Positions 1 to 9,293 are shown, counted from the stretch's first letter. The stretch: 64,000 nt of DNA from Sulfuricurvum sp. (GCA_024635855.1 JAGXHZ010000046.1:1-64000); one strand, 5' to 3'. Program-made: numbers and translations. The notes: a model not told the origin generated them from the letters alone.

Positions 1-79
1 CACCTTTACCCCGTTTGCGATTTATCGAATCGTTGTCGGGGTTATCTTCTTCTATTTCGTGGCAACGCTTCCGGCGTGA
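1..79 (+). CDS. uppP: C-terminal end of undecaprenyl-diphosphatase (partial)
   Basis: Only the last 25 codons are present, read in frame from base 2 to a TGA at 77-79. The peptide ([19 protein letters not shown], then VATLPA) looks like the last membrane helix of the UppP/BacA family, which recycles undecaprenyl pyrophosphate in the inner membrane for wall and glycan synthesis. The gene runs in from the left edge and converges on rdgB, overlapping its 3' end by 28 bases. The call rests on a short hydrophobic tail with the family-like FTPFxIYRI pattern, so it is probable, not certain. Confidence 0.6.
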   Translation, partial: TFTPFAIYRIVVGVIFFYFVATLPA

Positions 80-678
80 GAGCGTAAAAACTTAATCTGA
101 TCAATCAAAATCTTCGCCAACTCCAACGCTTTGGAGCGGTGCGAAAGCCCTTTTTTCACATCGTTCGGTAATTCTCCAAGTGTTTGATCATATCCGCTCG
201 GGATAAAGATCGGATCGTATCCAAAACCGTTCTCGCCCCGTAACTGCGTAATCACATCTCCGTGCATCCATCCATGAACACAGTTCTCCCCTTCGCGCGA
301 CACAATCGCAATCGCCGCCGTATAGTAAGCGTGAGAAGTATTTAAACCTTTTTCTTTTAGCGCCTCTACCAGTTTCAGAAGATTATCCCGATCACTCGCA
401 CCCTTTCCGCCGTAACGGGCGCTGTAAATCCCCGGGGCACCGTCCAATGCATCGACACTGATACCGCTATCATCGGCAATCACGATCGCCTCGGAATCAC
501 CCAATGCCGCATAAACGGCACGAGCCTTAATCAACGCATTTTCTTTAAAGGTATCACCGTCTTCAATGATTTCAAACCCCTCTATCAGCTCGGTATAAGG
601 AAAAACCTCCCGATCATGAAGCAATTCAATAATCTCACGTACTTTTCCTTTATTGGAAGTGGCCAGTACAACTTTCAT
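52..678 (-). CDS. rdgB: dITP/XTP pyrophosphatase (house-cleaning NTPase)
   Basis: This 208-residue protein belongs to the Ham1/RdgB family, which hydrolyses dITP, ITP and XTP to monophosphates and keeps deaminated purines out of DNA and RNA. Visible family motifs are the N-terminal ATSNKGK (6-12), the metal-binding DDSG (69-72), SARYGG (86-91), GFGYDPIF (151-158) and the purine-contacting SHR (179-181). Length matches the family (about 200). It is a cytosolic, stand-alone gene whose end overlaps the convergent uppP tail. Start is the ATG at 678. Confidence 0.95.
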   Translation of the reverse strand: MKVVLATSNKGKVREIIELLHDREVFPYTELIEGFEIIEDGDTFKENALIKARAVYAALGDSEAIVIADDSGISVDALDGAPGIYSARYGGKGASDRDNLLKLVEALKEKGLNTSHAYYTAAIAIVSREGENCVHGWMHGDVITQLRGENGFGYDPIFIPSGYDQTLGELPNDVKKGLSHRSKALELAKILIDQIKFLRSHAGSVATK

Positions 679-740
679 TTCATTCCTTAGATTAGTCTTA
701 GCAATATTTTCAGGGCCATCCGCCTAAAAAGCGAATGTAC

Positions 741-746
741 TATAAT
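741..746 (+). promoter_or_regulatory. -10 box upstream of the MFS transporter gene
   Basis: A perfect TATAAT lies 33 bases before the GTG start at 779, with no clear -35 box, as is common for sigma-70 promoters in Campylobacterota. Transcription would start near 753. Confidence 0.55.
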
Positions 747-778
747 GACGAAAATTTTAGCTCATTTAAGGTGACAAC

Positions 779-2101
779 GTGTTTAAAACAGTTCTCCCAC
801 TCTCCGCGATCCTTTCACTCCGATTTTTCGGTCTCTTTCTCGTTCTTCCGGTACTCTCTGCCTATGCCTTAAATCTCGAAGGTTCTACGCCGTTTTTGGT
901 CGGTGTTATCGTCGGTGGATATGCCCTCACCCAAGCCATTTTCCAAGTCCCGTTCGGGGTAATGAGCGATCGTATCGGCCGTAAACCGACACTCCTCGTC
1001 GGACTCGTTATTTTCTTGGTCGGTTCCATCATCTGTGCCGTAAGTACCGATATTTATACCCTTATGGCAGGACGCTTTTTACAAGGTGCGGGAGCAATCG
1101 GTGCCGTTATCCCCGCCATGATCAGCGATCTTGTTCATGAAGAGTCCCGTGGAAAAGCTATGGCGCTGATGGGGGGAACCATCGCAATCAGTTTCGCTCT
1201 GGCTATGGCTGCGGGTCCTGTTATCAGTGCATACGCAGGTGTCGCATCCCTCTTTTGGATCACTGCGGTACTCTCTATTTTAGCAATGCTGGTACTCTTT
1301 ACCAAAGTCCCTACCCCTCCGCGTATCCATCATATCTACCACTCGACCACTACAACGGCTGATATCCTCAAAGATCCGAATCTCCTGAGTATGATTATCA
1401 CCAACGGGATGCAAAAAGGGTTGATGACCGTTGCATTCGTCCTCATCCCTATCTTGCTTTTGGACAATGCGGGTGTTTTCAAATGGGAAGCCAAAGAGCT
1501 GTGGCAGGTTTATGTTCCTGCCATGTTCATGGGGCTTATCGCTATGGGACCTGCGGCGGTATTCGGTGAAAAATACAACAAACCGCGCGAAATATTTTTG
1601 CTCTCTATCGTCTTGTTTATTGTCTCATTCACCCTAATGGGATTTGCGACGAAAAGCTGGGAATTTGTCCTCGGAGTCATCGCTTTTTTTATGGCATTTA
1701 ACATGATGGAGCCGCTCGTTCAATCGATGATCAGCAAATATGCCAAAGTCCACCAAAAAGGGGCGGCATTAGGGATTGCTAATGGTGTTGCCTATTTTAT
1801 GACTTTTATCGGGGGTGCCGTAGCCGGTATCGCGCTTCAATACTCCAACCGTGAGACTTTAGCGATCGGACTTATCGTTATAACAACCTTGTGGCTATTG
1901 TGGACATTTAAAATGCAAAATCCGCACCGTTATTCCCATCTCTATATCTCGATGGATCATGTCGATATGGAAAAATTAAACGGTTTGGAACATGAGCATA
2001 TCGCGGAGTGGTATATCAATGAGACCGAAAATATCGTAGTGGTAAAATACCGCAAAGAGTTAATCGAAGAAGAGGACATTAAAGCGAAGATAGTGAAATA
2101 A
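779..2101 (+). CDS. MFS transporter with C-terminal YAM-like domain (YajR-like)
   Basis: A 440-residue major facilitator superfamily protein with about twelve hydrophobic segments over residues 5-380. The MFS motif A, GVMSDRIGRKP, is at 60-70 between helices 2 and 3, and a second glycine-rich stretch (GAGAIGAVIPA) follows. After the last helix comes a soluble tail of about 55 residues with alternating strands and helices, resembling the ferredoxin-like YAM domain of E. coli YajR. The substrate is unknown; drug or metabolite efflux is the usual guess for this group. The start is GTG at 779, supported by AAGG at 768-771. It stands alone, convergent with moeA. Confidence 0.85.
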   Translation: MFKTVLPLSAILSLRFFGLFLVLPVLSAYALNLEGSTPFLVGVIVGGYALTQAIFQVPFGVMSDRIGRKPTLLVGLVIFLVGSIICAVSTDIYTLMAGRFLQGAGAIGAVIPAMISDLVHEESRGKAMALMGGTIAISFALAMAAGPVISAYAGVASLFWITAVLSILAMLVLFTKVPTPPRIHHIYHSTTTTADILKDPNLLSMIITNGMQKGLMTVAFVLIPILLLDNAGVFKWEAKELWQVYVPAMFMGLIAMGPAAVFGEKYNKPREIFLLSIVLFIVSFTLMGFATKSWEFVLGVIAFFMAFNMMEPLVQSMISKYAKVHQKGAALGIANGVAYFMTFIGGAVAGIALQYSNRETLAIGLIVITTLWLLWTFKMQNPHRYSHLYISMDHVDMEKLNGLEHEHIAEWYINETENIVVVKYRKELIEEEDIKAKIVK

Positions 2102-2104
2102 TTG

Positions 2105-2175
2105 GTCATTGCGGACTCCACGTGCCCTTTAGGGTAGATCCGCAATCTAAGATCCTGAATCTAGTTCAGGATGAC
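2105..2175. repeat. MITE-like composite palindromic repeat (71 bp)
   Basis: Between the convergent MFS and moeA genes lie two nested palindromes: TTGCGGA (2110 side) pairing with TCCGCAA near 2139-2144, with an inner CCC-TTTA-GGG, then the perfect hairpin ATCCTGAA/TTCAGGAT (2152-2159 and 2165-2172). The unit is bounded by GTCAT at 2105 and its complement ATGAC at 2171-2175. This layout resembles short non-autonomous palindromic repeats scattered through many bacterial genomes. It could also act as a two-way terminator. Confidence 0.6.
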
Positions 2176-2182
2176 AAGCTCT

Positions 2183-3382
2183 TTACAACTTTATCACTCT
2201 AACGAGCGTCCCCGCTTCCAAATCTCCATCCTCTTCACCACAGATCATCAATCCAGCATTTCCGAGAAGATTCGTCAAAATCGCTGAGCTTCCTGTCTTT
2301 TTCCCCTCGAAATCGACCCAATAACGCCCATCGACAAAACTCAGATTACACGCCGTGAATTCACTTTTGTTCGAGCGTTTGGCAAACGGTACTTTGAGGG
2401 TCGCTTCGATCACATCGTAGGGATTCTCAACCCCAAGCATACGGGCTATGAGCGGTGCCGCGTAGAGGATAAACGTGACCGTTGAGGAGTAAGCAAATCC
2501 CGGTAAAGAGATAATAAACTTTTCTCCCCTCTGCGCCACCATGACGTGTTGACCCGGTTTGATATTGACACCCTTAAAAATCACCTCGGCACCGAGTTTC
2601 GGGACGATGTGTTTGACGAAATCGTAATCTCCGACACTTACCCCGCCCGTACTGACGATAATATCCGATGAGTGAAGTGCCTCTTCGAACCGCTCCATAA
2701 TTGCCGCTTTATCATCTCCTACGATCCCCATCTGCACACTCTCTCCGCCGAGAGCATCCACAAGGGCTTGGAGAGTATAGCTGTTGGAACTTCGAATCTG
2801 TCCCGCATGGCGTGATTCTTCCCCGATATCAAGGATCTCGCTCCCCGTCGCGATGATCGCCACACGGGGACGCTGAGCGACACGAACCATCACACGGTTA
2901 ATCCCCGCCAATACGCCGATCTCGGCAAACCCGATTTTCGTTCCGCGCGCGATTAAGACTTCCCCCTCACGGTAGCTTTCCCCGACCGGACGGACGGCAA
3001 ATCTGTGCGGAACCGATTTTTCGATGATGATAGAGGAACCTTCAACACGAACGTTTTCGATCGGAATGAGGGTATCAGAGCCTTTTGGCATCAATGAACC
3101 GGTAAAGGTTTTGATACACGCCCCGCTCATCACACCGCCGATTTCGTCGGCTCCGGCGGGATTGTCACCCAGAATTTCGAGCGACTCATACTCATCTAAA
3201 TCACTGTGAAGGATCGCATAGCCGTCCATTGCCGACGTTGGGTGGCTGGGATAATCGCCATCCGCCACAATATCTTCGGCCAAAATACGACCCAACGCAG
3301 AGGAGAGAAAAATACGCTCGCTTCGGACGTTGCCGATGCTGAGAAGACTAATCATATTTTGAGAGGTCTCATATGAAATCAT
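2183..3382 (-). CDS. moeA: Molybdopterin molybdenumtransferase MoeA
   Basis: A 399-residue MoeA, which inserts molybdate into adenylylated molybdopterin in the last step of molybdenum cofactor synthesis. Family marks include the N-terminal region with SALGRILAEDI and PTSAMDGYA, the central TGGVSVGDYDFVK substrate-binding loop (about residue 240), LPGFAYSS-type active-site stretch near 295, and the C-terminal beta domain. Length matches E. coli MoeA (about 410). It is last in the moaD-moaE-moeA operon; its ATG (3380-3382) overlaps the moaE stop by 4 bases, implying coupled translation. Confidence 0.95.
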   Translation of the reverse strand: MISYETSQNMISLLSIGNVRSERIFLSSALGRILAEDIVADGDYPSHPTSAMDGYAILHSDLDEYESLEILGDNPAGADEIGGVMSGACIKTFTGSLMPKGSDTLIPIENVRVEGSSIIIEKSVPHRFAVRPVGESYREGEVLIARGTKIGFAEIGVLAGINRVMVRVAQRPRVAIIATGSEILDIGEESRHAGQIRSSNSYTLQALVDALGGESVQMGIVGDDKAAIMERFEEALHSSDIIVSTGGVSVGDYDFVKHIVPKLGAEVIFKGVNIKPGQHVMVAQRGEKFIISLPGFAYSSTVTFILYAAPLIARMLGVENPYDVIEATLKVPFAKRSNKSEFTACNLSFVDGRYWVDFEGKKTGSSAILTNLLGNAGLMICGEEDGDLEAGTLVRVIKL

Positions 3383-3831
3383 TGCTTTCCTCCCAGAATC
3401 CCTGCCCCTACAATCGCGGTAGAGCGATCCGCCGCATAAAGGCGCTGAGAGTTTTTAAGATCGTATTTCCAAATCGGAGCGGAAGCTTTAAAGTCCTCAA
3501 CAAACTGCTCGATCATCTCGAGTGCAACACGTCGTTTCGGGGAAAATACTGCCGCGATATAGGAGCTTTCATGCACTAGTACATCACCTCGACTATGTGC
3601 CATTTTAAGCTTTGCTCCGAGAGCTTGCGCCTTGACTTGCCACGCCTCAAACCAACTGGACAAAATCGGCTCATACACATCGAAACTCAGTCCCTCAAAT
3701 GCGTCTTCCTCACGTACCGTTCCGATAAAAGGGATATAGGCACCGTAGTTGAATTGCGCTTCTTCAGCATACCATCGGGTGATGATTTCAGGGACATTCA
3801 ATGCCCCCTCATAAAGCTCTACCATACTCAT
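3379..3831 (-). CDS. moaE: Molybdopterin synthase catalytic subunit MoaE
   Basis: About 150 residues. MoaE is the large subunit of molybdopterin synthase, moving two sulfurs from thiocarboxylated MoaD to cyclic pyranopterin monophosphate. The FIGTVRE stretch near the N-terminus and the catalytic lysine segment APIWKYD near residue 125 are visible. I place the start at ATG 3829-3831, because it forms an ATGA overlap with the moaD stop. A GTG at 3840 would add three residues, and an ATG at 3825 would remove two. Middle gene of the moaD-moaE-moeA operon. Confidence 0.92.
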   Translation of the reverse strand: MSMVELYEGALNVPEIITRWYAEEAQFNYGAYIPFIGTVREEDAFEGLSFDVYEPILSSWFEAWQVKAQALGAKLKMAHSRGDVLVHESSYIAAVFSPKRRVALEMIEQFVEDFKASAPIWKYDLKNSQRLYAADRSTAIVGAGILGGKQ

Positions 3832-4049
3832 CCACCGCACACCGGAGGGAGAAGCGAAACTTTATCACCGTCTTTGAGCAGTGTATCGAGGGTTGCAACC
3901 AGTGTATCGTTGACCGCTACCGCACAGTTCTCTAACCACTGCGCCATTTCACTGTCGTTTTTCAATGCCTCGGCCACATCACGCAATGATGATGCTTCCA
4001 ATGTTAGCGGTGCCTTTTGGATCGGCCCTAAAAATTCGATTGTTACCAT
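3828..4049 (-). CDS. moaD: Molybdopterin synthase sulfur carrier subunit MoaD
   Basis: A 73-residue ubiquitin-fold protein ending in the diagnostic Gly-Gly (VCGG), whose terminal carboxylate is converted to a thiocarboxylate as sulfur donor for MoaE. The stretch AVAVNDTLV and the following DGDKVSLLPPV are typical of MoaD. First gene of the moaD-moaE-moeA operon, coupled to moaE by an ATGA overlap. Confidence 0.92.
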   Translation of the reverse strand: MVTIEFLGPIQKAPLTLEASSLRDVAEALKNDSEMAQWLENCAVAVNDTLVATLDTLLKDGDKVSLLPPVCGG

Positions 4050-4132
4050 TATTCTATGTCACTTTGAGAAGATATTTATTGGGATGATTATATCGAATCC
4101 ACAATAACAGTCCCTTGTTAGCCACGAGTTAG

Positions 4133-4138
4133 TATAAT
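4133..4138 (+). promoter_or_regulatory. -10 box upstream of mqnA
   Basis: A perfect TATAAT 30 bases before the TTG start of mqnA, in the divergent region shared with moaD. A TTGTTA at 4115-4120 is too close to serve as its -35 box. Confidence 0.5.
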
Positions 4139-4141
4139 ACA

Positions 4142-4160
4142 CCTCTTATTTTCTAAGAGG
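4142..4160 (+). promoter_or_regulatory. Hairpin covering the mqnA ribosome-binding site
   Basis: CCTCTTA (4142-4148) pairs perfectly with TAAGAGG (4154-4160) across the loop TTTTC. The 3' arm is most of the strong Shine-Dalgarno sequence AAGAGGAG (4155-4162) that fixes the TTG start at 4168. If the transcript includes the whole 5' arm, the stem would mask the ribosome-binding site. The likely start of transcription (about 4145) leaves this uncertain. Confidence 0.4.
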
Positions 4161-4167
4161 AGATAGC

Positions 4168-4848
4168 TTGATTTTCGGAAAAATTGATTTTATAAATCTC
4201 CTCCCTTTTCACGTCTTTATCAAACGCTATGCTCGAAGCACCCGATTTCACCAAAGCCTCCATTATCACAAAGGTGTCCCCTCTGCTCTCAACCGTGAGT
4301 TTGCTATGCGCCGAATCGATGCGGCGTTTATCTCCAGTATCACCGCCAAAAATTGTCATCACTTCGGAGTCGGGATCGTCGCACAGCGCGAAGTTCTCAG
4401 TGTCCTCTCTCTCCCCAATGCCGATAAAGCGGATGAGGATTCGGCGACGTCCAACCTCCTTGCTCAAATCCTCGACGTTTATGGAGAGGTACTAATCGGA
4501 GACAAAGCGCTTCGCTACTATTACAGCGGAGGGGAGCATATCGATCTGGGGGGGCTTTGGTATGAGCGCACAGGACTTCCGTTCGTCTTTGCCCTGCTGT
4601 GCACCCATCATCACAGCGACGAGCTTCGCCGTCTCAGCCGCGCGTTTGTTTCTAAAAAGGTGAAAATTCCCTATTATATCTTGATGGAAGCGTCTCGCAA
4701 AAGTAACCTCAGCCCTGCTCAAATCACCCATTATCTAAAATTTATCAGTTATAAAGTGGGAGTCAAAGAGGAAAAGGGGTATAAAAGATTTGTGAAAGCG
4801 GCAAAAAAGAAGGGATTAAATCCCTCCCTCGGAAAGATTAGATATTAG
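4168..4848 (+). CDS. mqnA: Chorismate dehydratase, futalosine menaquinone pathway
   Basis: A 226-residue protein of the MqnA/MqnD fold. MqnA dehydrates chorismate to 3-enolpyruvylbenzoate, the first step of the futalosine route to menaquinone used by Campylobacterota. The N-terminal GKIDFINLLPFHVF matches the family's G-K/R-I-x-Y/F-x-N-x-x-P opening, and the pocket segment GVPSALNREFAMRRIDAAFIS follows. The TTG start at 4168 is chosen from the strong AAGAGGAG five bases upstream. The end overlaps the convergent gltX by 4 bases. A run of seven G (4548-4554) lies inside the gene. Confidence 0.82.
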   Translation: MIFGKIDFINLLPFHVFIKRYARSTRFHQSLHYHKGVPSALNREFAMRRIDAAFISSITAKNCHHFGVGIVAQREVLSVLSLPNADKADEDSATSNLLAQILDVYGEVLIGDKALRYYYSGGEHIDLGGLWYERTGLPFVFALLCTHHHSDELRRLSRAFVSKKVKIPYYILMEASRKSNLSPAQITHYLKFISYKVGVKEEKGYKRFVKAAKKKGLNPSLGKIRY

Positions 4849-6227
4849 TACTTTATAAGCGCATCAATCCGCGCCAACGTCTCATCGACACCGATGATCG
4901 CCATAACGGTGTCAAGTCCCGGTCCTGAGAGTTTCCCCATCAGTGCGACACGTAACGGCTGACCGATTTTTCCGAAACCGATCTCCAACTGCGCGACAAC
5001 CGCTTCCATCACATGATGATAATCACTCGGGAGATGAAGCTCTGTGCCGTTTTTAAGAGCTTCCGCAAAAGCTTCCAGAATCGCACGAGACTCCTCTTTG
5101 TACCCTTTTTTCAGTGCCGCTTCATCAAACGCGGCAGGGCGTACCAAAATCTCATTGATAAGCGTTGCCATCTCGACCAATGTTTTGGCACGCTCTTTTA
5201 GTGCATCAAGCAAGATTTCCCGTTTATCATGGCTTACGAGCATCACCCCGTGAAACTCCAGAAGATCGCACAGTTTGTCGTTGGACATATTTTTGATGTA
5301 GTGGCTGTTGAGCCAATCGAGTTTCTCGACGTTGTAAACCGATGCAGAGCGATTAATATCACTCGGATCAAAAAGTTCCAACATCTCCGCCATTGAGAAA
5401 ATTTCCTGATCGCCGTGACTCCATCCCAAACGGACAAGAAAATTGAGCAACGCTTCAGGGGTATATCCCATCTCTTTATACATCATCACATCCGTTGCAC
5501 CGTCACGCTTGGAGAGTTTTTTACCCTCATGGTTGTGGATCATAGGAACATGAAAAAAGCGCGGTAGTGTAAAGCCGAGCGCGTCATAGACGACAATCTG
5601 CTTTGGGGTATTGGAGAGGTGATCATCACCTCTGATAACATCGGTGACCCCCATCAATGCATCATCGACGGCTACCACGAAGTTGTAGGTCGGGGTACCG
5701 TCAGCACGGGCGATAATAAAATCATCCAAGATATCGGCAACATTAAAAACAACATCCCCTTTGACCCCGTCGTGTACGGTAATAGAACCTTCCAATGGAG
5801 CTTTAATACGGATAACCGCTTCACGTCCCTCCGGTGGTGTCCCTATAAAATCGCGGTAGCGGTTGTCGTATTTTGCTCTCTCTTTACGCGCCATCTGCTC
5901 TTCACGCAAAGCATCGAGTTCTTCGCGGCTCATGTAACATTTGTACGCTTTTCCGCTATCGAGGAGCTTTTGAGCATACTCTTGGTAGATCGACAAACGG
6001 CTCGATTGGTACTCGATTGTCCCATCATGCTCTAGTCCCACCCATTTAAACGCTTCCACGATTGCCAATGCTGCGGCTTCATCGTTACGGCTAAAATCGG
6101 TATCTTCGATCCGGAGCAAAAACTTCCCGTTGTTGCGGCGCGCCCAAAGATAACTCAGCAGTGCCGTGCGTAATCCGCCGATATGAAGATATCCCGTAGG
6201 GCTTGGGGCAAATCTGGTTACTACCAT
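4845..6227 (-). CDS. gltX: Glutamyl-tRNA synthetase
   Basis: A 460-residue class I aminoacyl-tRNA synthetase that charges tRNA with glutamate. The HIGH-type motif is HIGG at 15-18 in the FAPSPTGYLHIGGLR context, and the KMSKS-type motif is KLSKRDG near residue 237. The segment RIEDTD at 40-45 is the glutamate-binding stretch. Campylobacterota usually carry two GltX copies, one of them charging tRNA-Gln; which one this is cannot be told from the sequence alone. A good AGAAGGA precedes the ATG. Convergent with mqnA, 4-base overlap. Confidence 0.95.
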   Translation of the reverse strand: MVVTRFAPSPTGYLHIGGLRTALLSYLWARRNNGKFLLRIEDTDFSRNDEAAALAIVEAFKWVGLEHDGTIEYQSSRLSIYQEYAQKLLDSGKAYKCYMSREELDALREEQMARKERAKYDNRYRDFIGTPPEGREAVIRIKAPLEGSITVHDGVKGDVVFNVADILDDFIIARADGTPTYNFVVAVDDALMGVTDVIRGDDHLSNTPKQIVVYDALGFTLPRFFHVPMIHNHEGKKLSKRDGATDVMMYKEMGYTPEALLNFLVRLGWSHGDQEIFSMAEMLELFDPSDINRSASVYNVEKLDWLNSHYIKNMSNDKLCDLLEFHGVMLVSHDKREILLDALKERAKTLVEMATLINEILVRPAAFDEAALKKGYKEESRAILEAFAEALKNGTELHLPSDYHHVMEAVVAQLEIGFGKIGQPLRVALMGKLSGPGLDTVMAIIGVDETLARIDALIKY

Positions 6228-6317
6228 AGTAAAATCCTTCTTGGATGCAATTGCGCAATTTTAGTTAAGGCTATGTTAAAAGCGGGTAAAATAGAAAACT
6301 TTGACTCAGGAGCATGA

Positions 6318-7151
6318 ATGCGTTCTCTCACACTTTCGGTTGTTTTATCTACTTTTTTATGGAGCGCCCCCATCGGTGGCGTGAGCGTTTTAGTTAAAAA
6401 TACCCCTATTACCCTCTATGAGGTACAACAGGAGATGAAACAAAGCGGTACGAATGCAAGCCAGAGTGCCGATACCCTCATCCGAAAAAAGCTTGAGCAG
6501 CTTGAAGCGGCAGAGAAAAAGATCACAGTTACCTCCGTAGAAATCAATGAAGAACTCACACGTATGGCAGCTCAGAACAATCTCTCTATGGAGCAGTTTT
6601 TAAATGCGATGCAAACGGTACGCGGTCTCAGTGAAAAAGATCTTAAAGCTAAAGTAGAAGAGACGATCAAAGGGCAAAAACTCTACTCTGCCATCGCATT
6701 TTCAAAAATGGCTCAGCCGAGTGCAGAAGAAGAGAATGAATACTATCAACTCCATTTAGACGAATTCTCACGCCCTGAGAGTTTTGCCGTCACAACCTAC
6801 ACGTCCAAGTCTAAAGAAGCTCTTGCGATGCAAATTTCCGATCCAATGCGCCATATCGAAAATATCCAGATGAAAGAGGAGAATATCTCTTTTGGAAAAA
6901 TAAACCCTCAGTTGGCACAAATCCTCAACAAAATTCCGGAAGGAAGTTTTAGTACTATCCTCCCTAACGGACAAAACGGTTTTATGTCTTTTTACATGCG
7001 GGATAAAGTAAACGTTGTTACTGAAAATATTGAAGCGGTTCGCCCTCAAATAGCGAATGCAATTTTAGGTGAAAAACGAAATCAGGTATTAAATGATTAT
7101 TTTACGCGACTTCGCCTTAGTGCAGATATCAAAGTTTTACGTCTTCCGTAA
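6318..7151 (+). CDS. SurA-like periplasmic chaperone / peptidylprolyl isomerase family
   Basis: A 277-residue exported protein. Residues 1-18 form a short signal peptide (MRSLTLSVVLSTFLWSAP). A SurA N-terminal-type helical domain follows (VLVKNTPITLYEVQQEM; QNNLSMEQFLNAM), then a poorly conserved parvulin-like region (about 135-235; SFGKINPQLAQILNKIPEG) and a C-terminal helix. The family helps outer-membrane proteins fold in the periplasm. The parvulin part is degenerate, so a chaperone without isomerase activity is possible. AGGAG at 6308-6312 supports the ATG. It converges on the chemoreceptor gene 15 bases downstream. Confidence 0.75.
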   Translation: MRSLTLSVVLSTFLWSAPIGGVSVLVKNTPITLYEVQQEMKQSGTNASQSADTLIRKKLEQLEAAEKKITVTSVEINEELTRMAAQNNLSMEQFLNAMQTVRGLSEKDLKAKVEETIKGQKLYSAIAFSKMAQPSAEEENEYYQLHLDEFSRPESFAVTTYTSKSKEALAMQISDPMRHIENIQMKEENISFGKINPQLAQILNKIPEGSFSTILPNGQNGFMSFYMRDKVNVVTENIEAVRPQIANAILGEKRNQVLNDYFTRLRLSADIKVLRLP

Positions 7152-7153
7152 TT

Positions 7154-7176
7154 AAAAGGGTGGCTATCAAGCCACC
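7154..7176 (-). terminator. Rho-independent terminator of the chemoreceptor gene
   Basis: Read on the minus strand, GGTGGCT pairs with AGCCACC (arms 7170-7176 and 7159-7165) around the four-base loop TGAT, followed by CTTTTAA. The loop contains the TGA stop of the chemoreceptor (7167-7169). Confidence 0.7.
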
Positions 7177-9293
7177 ATCTCATTCAGAATATCAAAAAGC
7201 TCTATACTCGCTTTCTCAGCTGCTTCAAAACATCCCGCAATCGCTTTTGCATGTCGAATCGGATCATCACTCAGCAATTGCATCGCTTTTTTCACCTCTT
7301 CATGAACCTTTTTATGCGGTTCTGCTATTTTTGAATAGGCAGGATGGGAAGCAAATACCGATTTCCCATCACCGTTCTCATACCATTTTCCGAGTGCACA
7401 GGAGTGATGATCACTAAATACGTGCTCTGTTTTTCCTTCAAAACCTACAGAATAAGCATTATTTTTGAAAATCATATGGTCAATTTTTGCCATATTAGTA
7501 AATATTTTATGACTTATCGATTCACTGTCTTCTTTAATCTTTTCGACATTTTGAATCAATTGTCCCATGACTGTTTTAAACTGATCGAGTTTTTGGGATG
7601 AATCAAGAGCATATTCTTCAACCCGCTCGCTATTTTCCAGCATCCCTACCGAATTTTGTTTCAGGACACTAATATTCGCTTCCACTTCGCTGGTCGCTTT
7701 TTGTGTTCGCTCCGCCAATTTACGCACTTCATCGGCAACAACGGCGAACCCTCGACCGTGCTCTCCCGCGCGCGCCGCTTCAATCGCCGCATTAAGTGCT
7801 AGCAAGTTTGTTTGATCAGAGATGTCTTTGATTAAGGTAATAACGTTTGAGATTTCGCTCACGTTATGATTAAGCTGTTCGGAATTGGCGCGTGAGTCAT
7901 TAATCATCTCAGTAATTTTTGACATACTGCTCATAATCTCATCCGTTTGACTGCTCACACTGTCAACGACATCTCCCGTATCATGATTGAGTGTATTTAC
8001 TTCATACAGATTTTGGATGTTGCTCTCCAGTGAATTTCTAAGATTGCCTGCATTGTGAATGGATCCTTGAATCATCTGACGCGCAAGAGTCAACGACATC
8101 TCATTTTTTTCCATCTCTTCTTCAGATTGTACTTTTGCATTCATGGCTTCACGAGCACGCTCTTCGGCTAAATTGGCAATAGTTTGAACTTTTTCGATAA
8201 AAACGTTGAAGCTCGTTGCCGCTTTACCGATTTCATCATTAGAAGCGACATGCAGTCGTTTGCTCATATCCGCATCTCCACTCGCCAACTCCTGTGCAAT
8301 CGCATCAAGATTTTGGATCGGCTCTGTCACCGCTCGGCGTACGATTACTATGAGTAAAATAAGGATAATTGCGTCCATGATCGTCATAATTATCACTTGA
8401 CGCAGCAATGAGTCTTCAGACTGATTAATCAGGTTTTCGACGGTTTCAAGTTTTTTGGCTGAAAAAGCATATCCGACAGCTTCTCCTGAAAAATCTTTGA
8501 TAACGATAGGGGTAACATAATAGTTTTCTGTTGTAAAGGAAGCTGCTTTAGGATCAAATTCAGCACTGCCCAACTCTGCTAAGAATCCCTTATCAACCGT
8601 ATCTTCTTTTACTGCAAGGGTAAAGTTTTTACCGATTTTAGGGGCATCTTGAAGTTCAAGGGCATGCTCTAAAAAACGGTTATCAAGCGCTATAACGATT
8701 TCTGTTCCAAAATTCTTTCGTAAGTCAGTAATCACCGAATTAAGGCCTTGCATAAACTCTACCGAACCCGCATATTCTCCACCCGAGATAATAGGGGCAA
8801 TACCTCGAAGTTCTAATCCACCAACACCTACTTCAATCGCTACCAAAGGCTTTTGAGTCTCTTTAACCATTAAAATGGTTTTACGGAAACTACTTAAATC
8901 ATCACCAAACTTCTCAGGTTTCCACACACGTATAAAACTGCGAACCTCTTTATCATGGACATGAATTTTGATATTTCCAAATTTAGTGTGCTCTTTGTAC
9001 TCTTTAGAAAGTGACTTCAGACTTTTTAATGTCCCCTCACGATCTCCGCTTATAAGTCCATTCACCACGGCACTGTTTTTTGAAATACCGATAGCATTGG
9101 TAATACCGACGCTATTTTTGGCTTCAATCGCTTCATCAAAAACGGTCACCATCTCTTTAGATTGACCCGTATAGATATCATTGCGAATTTGGTCCACTGA
9201 TATCCAATAATTAATCAAAACAACAACAAATCCGATTACAATCGATGCAATCAACGGTACATGCACTTTTTGCGCAATGGTCATATTTTTCAA
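7167..9293 (-). CDS. Methyl-accepting chemotaxis protein with Cache sensor and CZB domain
   Basis: A 708-residue chemoreceptor. Transmembrane helix 1 is at about 10-30, a periplasmic Cache-type sensor at about 35-300 (possibly the dCache_3 type), helix 2 at about 300-322, HAMP to about 380, and the methyl-accepting signalling domain to about 590 with the conserved hairpin tip [20 protein letters not shown]. The C-terminal tail (about 600-690) is a CZB zinc-binding domain: [22 protein letters not shown] and EPHKKVH supply the Cys and His ligands. Such receptors can answer zinc or hypochlorous acid; the periplasmic ligand is unknown. TTG start at 9293 is preceded by AAGGGG; an ATG three codons later is possible. 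Confidence 0.92.
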   Translation of the reverse strand: MKNMTIAQKVHVPLIASIVIGFVVVLINYWISVDQIRNDIYTGQSKEMVTVFDEAIEAKNSVGITNAIGISKNSAVVNGLISGDREGTLKSLKSLSKEYKEHTKFGNIKIHVHDKEVRSFIRVWKPEKFGDDLSSFRKTILMVKETQKPLVAIEVGVGGLELRGIAPIISGGEYAGSVEFMQGLNSVITDLRKNFGTEIVIALDNRFLEHALELQDAPKIGKNFTLAVKEDTVDKGFLAELGSAEFDPKAASFTTENYYVTPIVIKDFSGEAVGYAFSAKKLETVENLINQSEDSLLRQVIIMTIMDAIILILLIVIVRRAVTEPIQNLDAIAQELASGDADMSKRLHVASNDEIGKAATSFNVFIEKVQTIANLAEERAREAMNAKVQSEEEMEKNEMSLTLARQMIQGSIHNAGNLRNSLESNIQNLYEVNTLNHDTGDVVDSVSSQTDEIMSSMSKITEMINDSRANSEQLNHNVSEISNVITLIKDISDQTNLLALNAAIEAARAGEHGRGFAVVADEVRKLAERTQKATSEVEANISVLKQNSVGMLENSERVEEYALDSSQKLDQFKTVMGQLIQNVEKIKEDSESISHKIFTNMAKIDHMIFKNNAYSVGFEGKTEHVFSDHHSCALGKWYENGDGKSVFASHPAYSKIAEPHKKVHEEVKKAMQLLSDDPIRHAKAIAGCFEAAEKASIELFDILNEMVA

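Noticed and set aside
3595..4107. 170-codon open frame on the + strand
   Set aside because: It lies antisense to moaE and moaD, has no family features and is explained by the coding bias of those genes.
4548..4554. G7 run in mqnA as a phase-variation tract
   Set aside because: Seven G in a housekeeping gene is short for slippage switching; it follows from adjacent GGG GGG codons.
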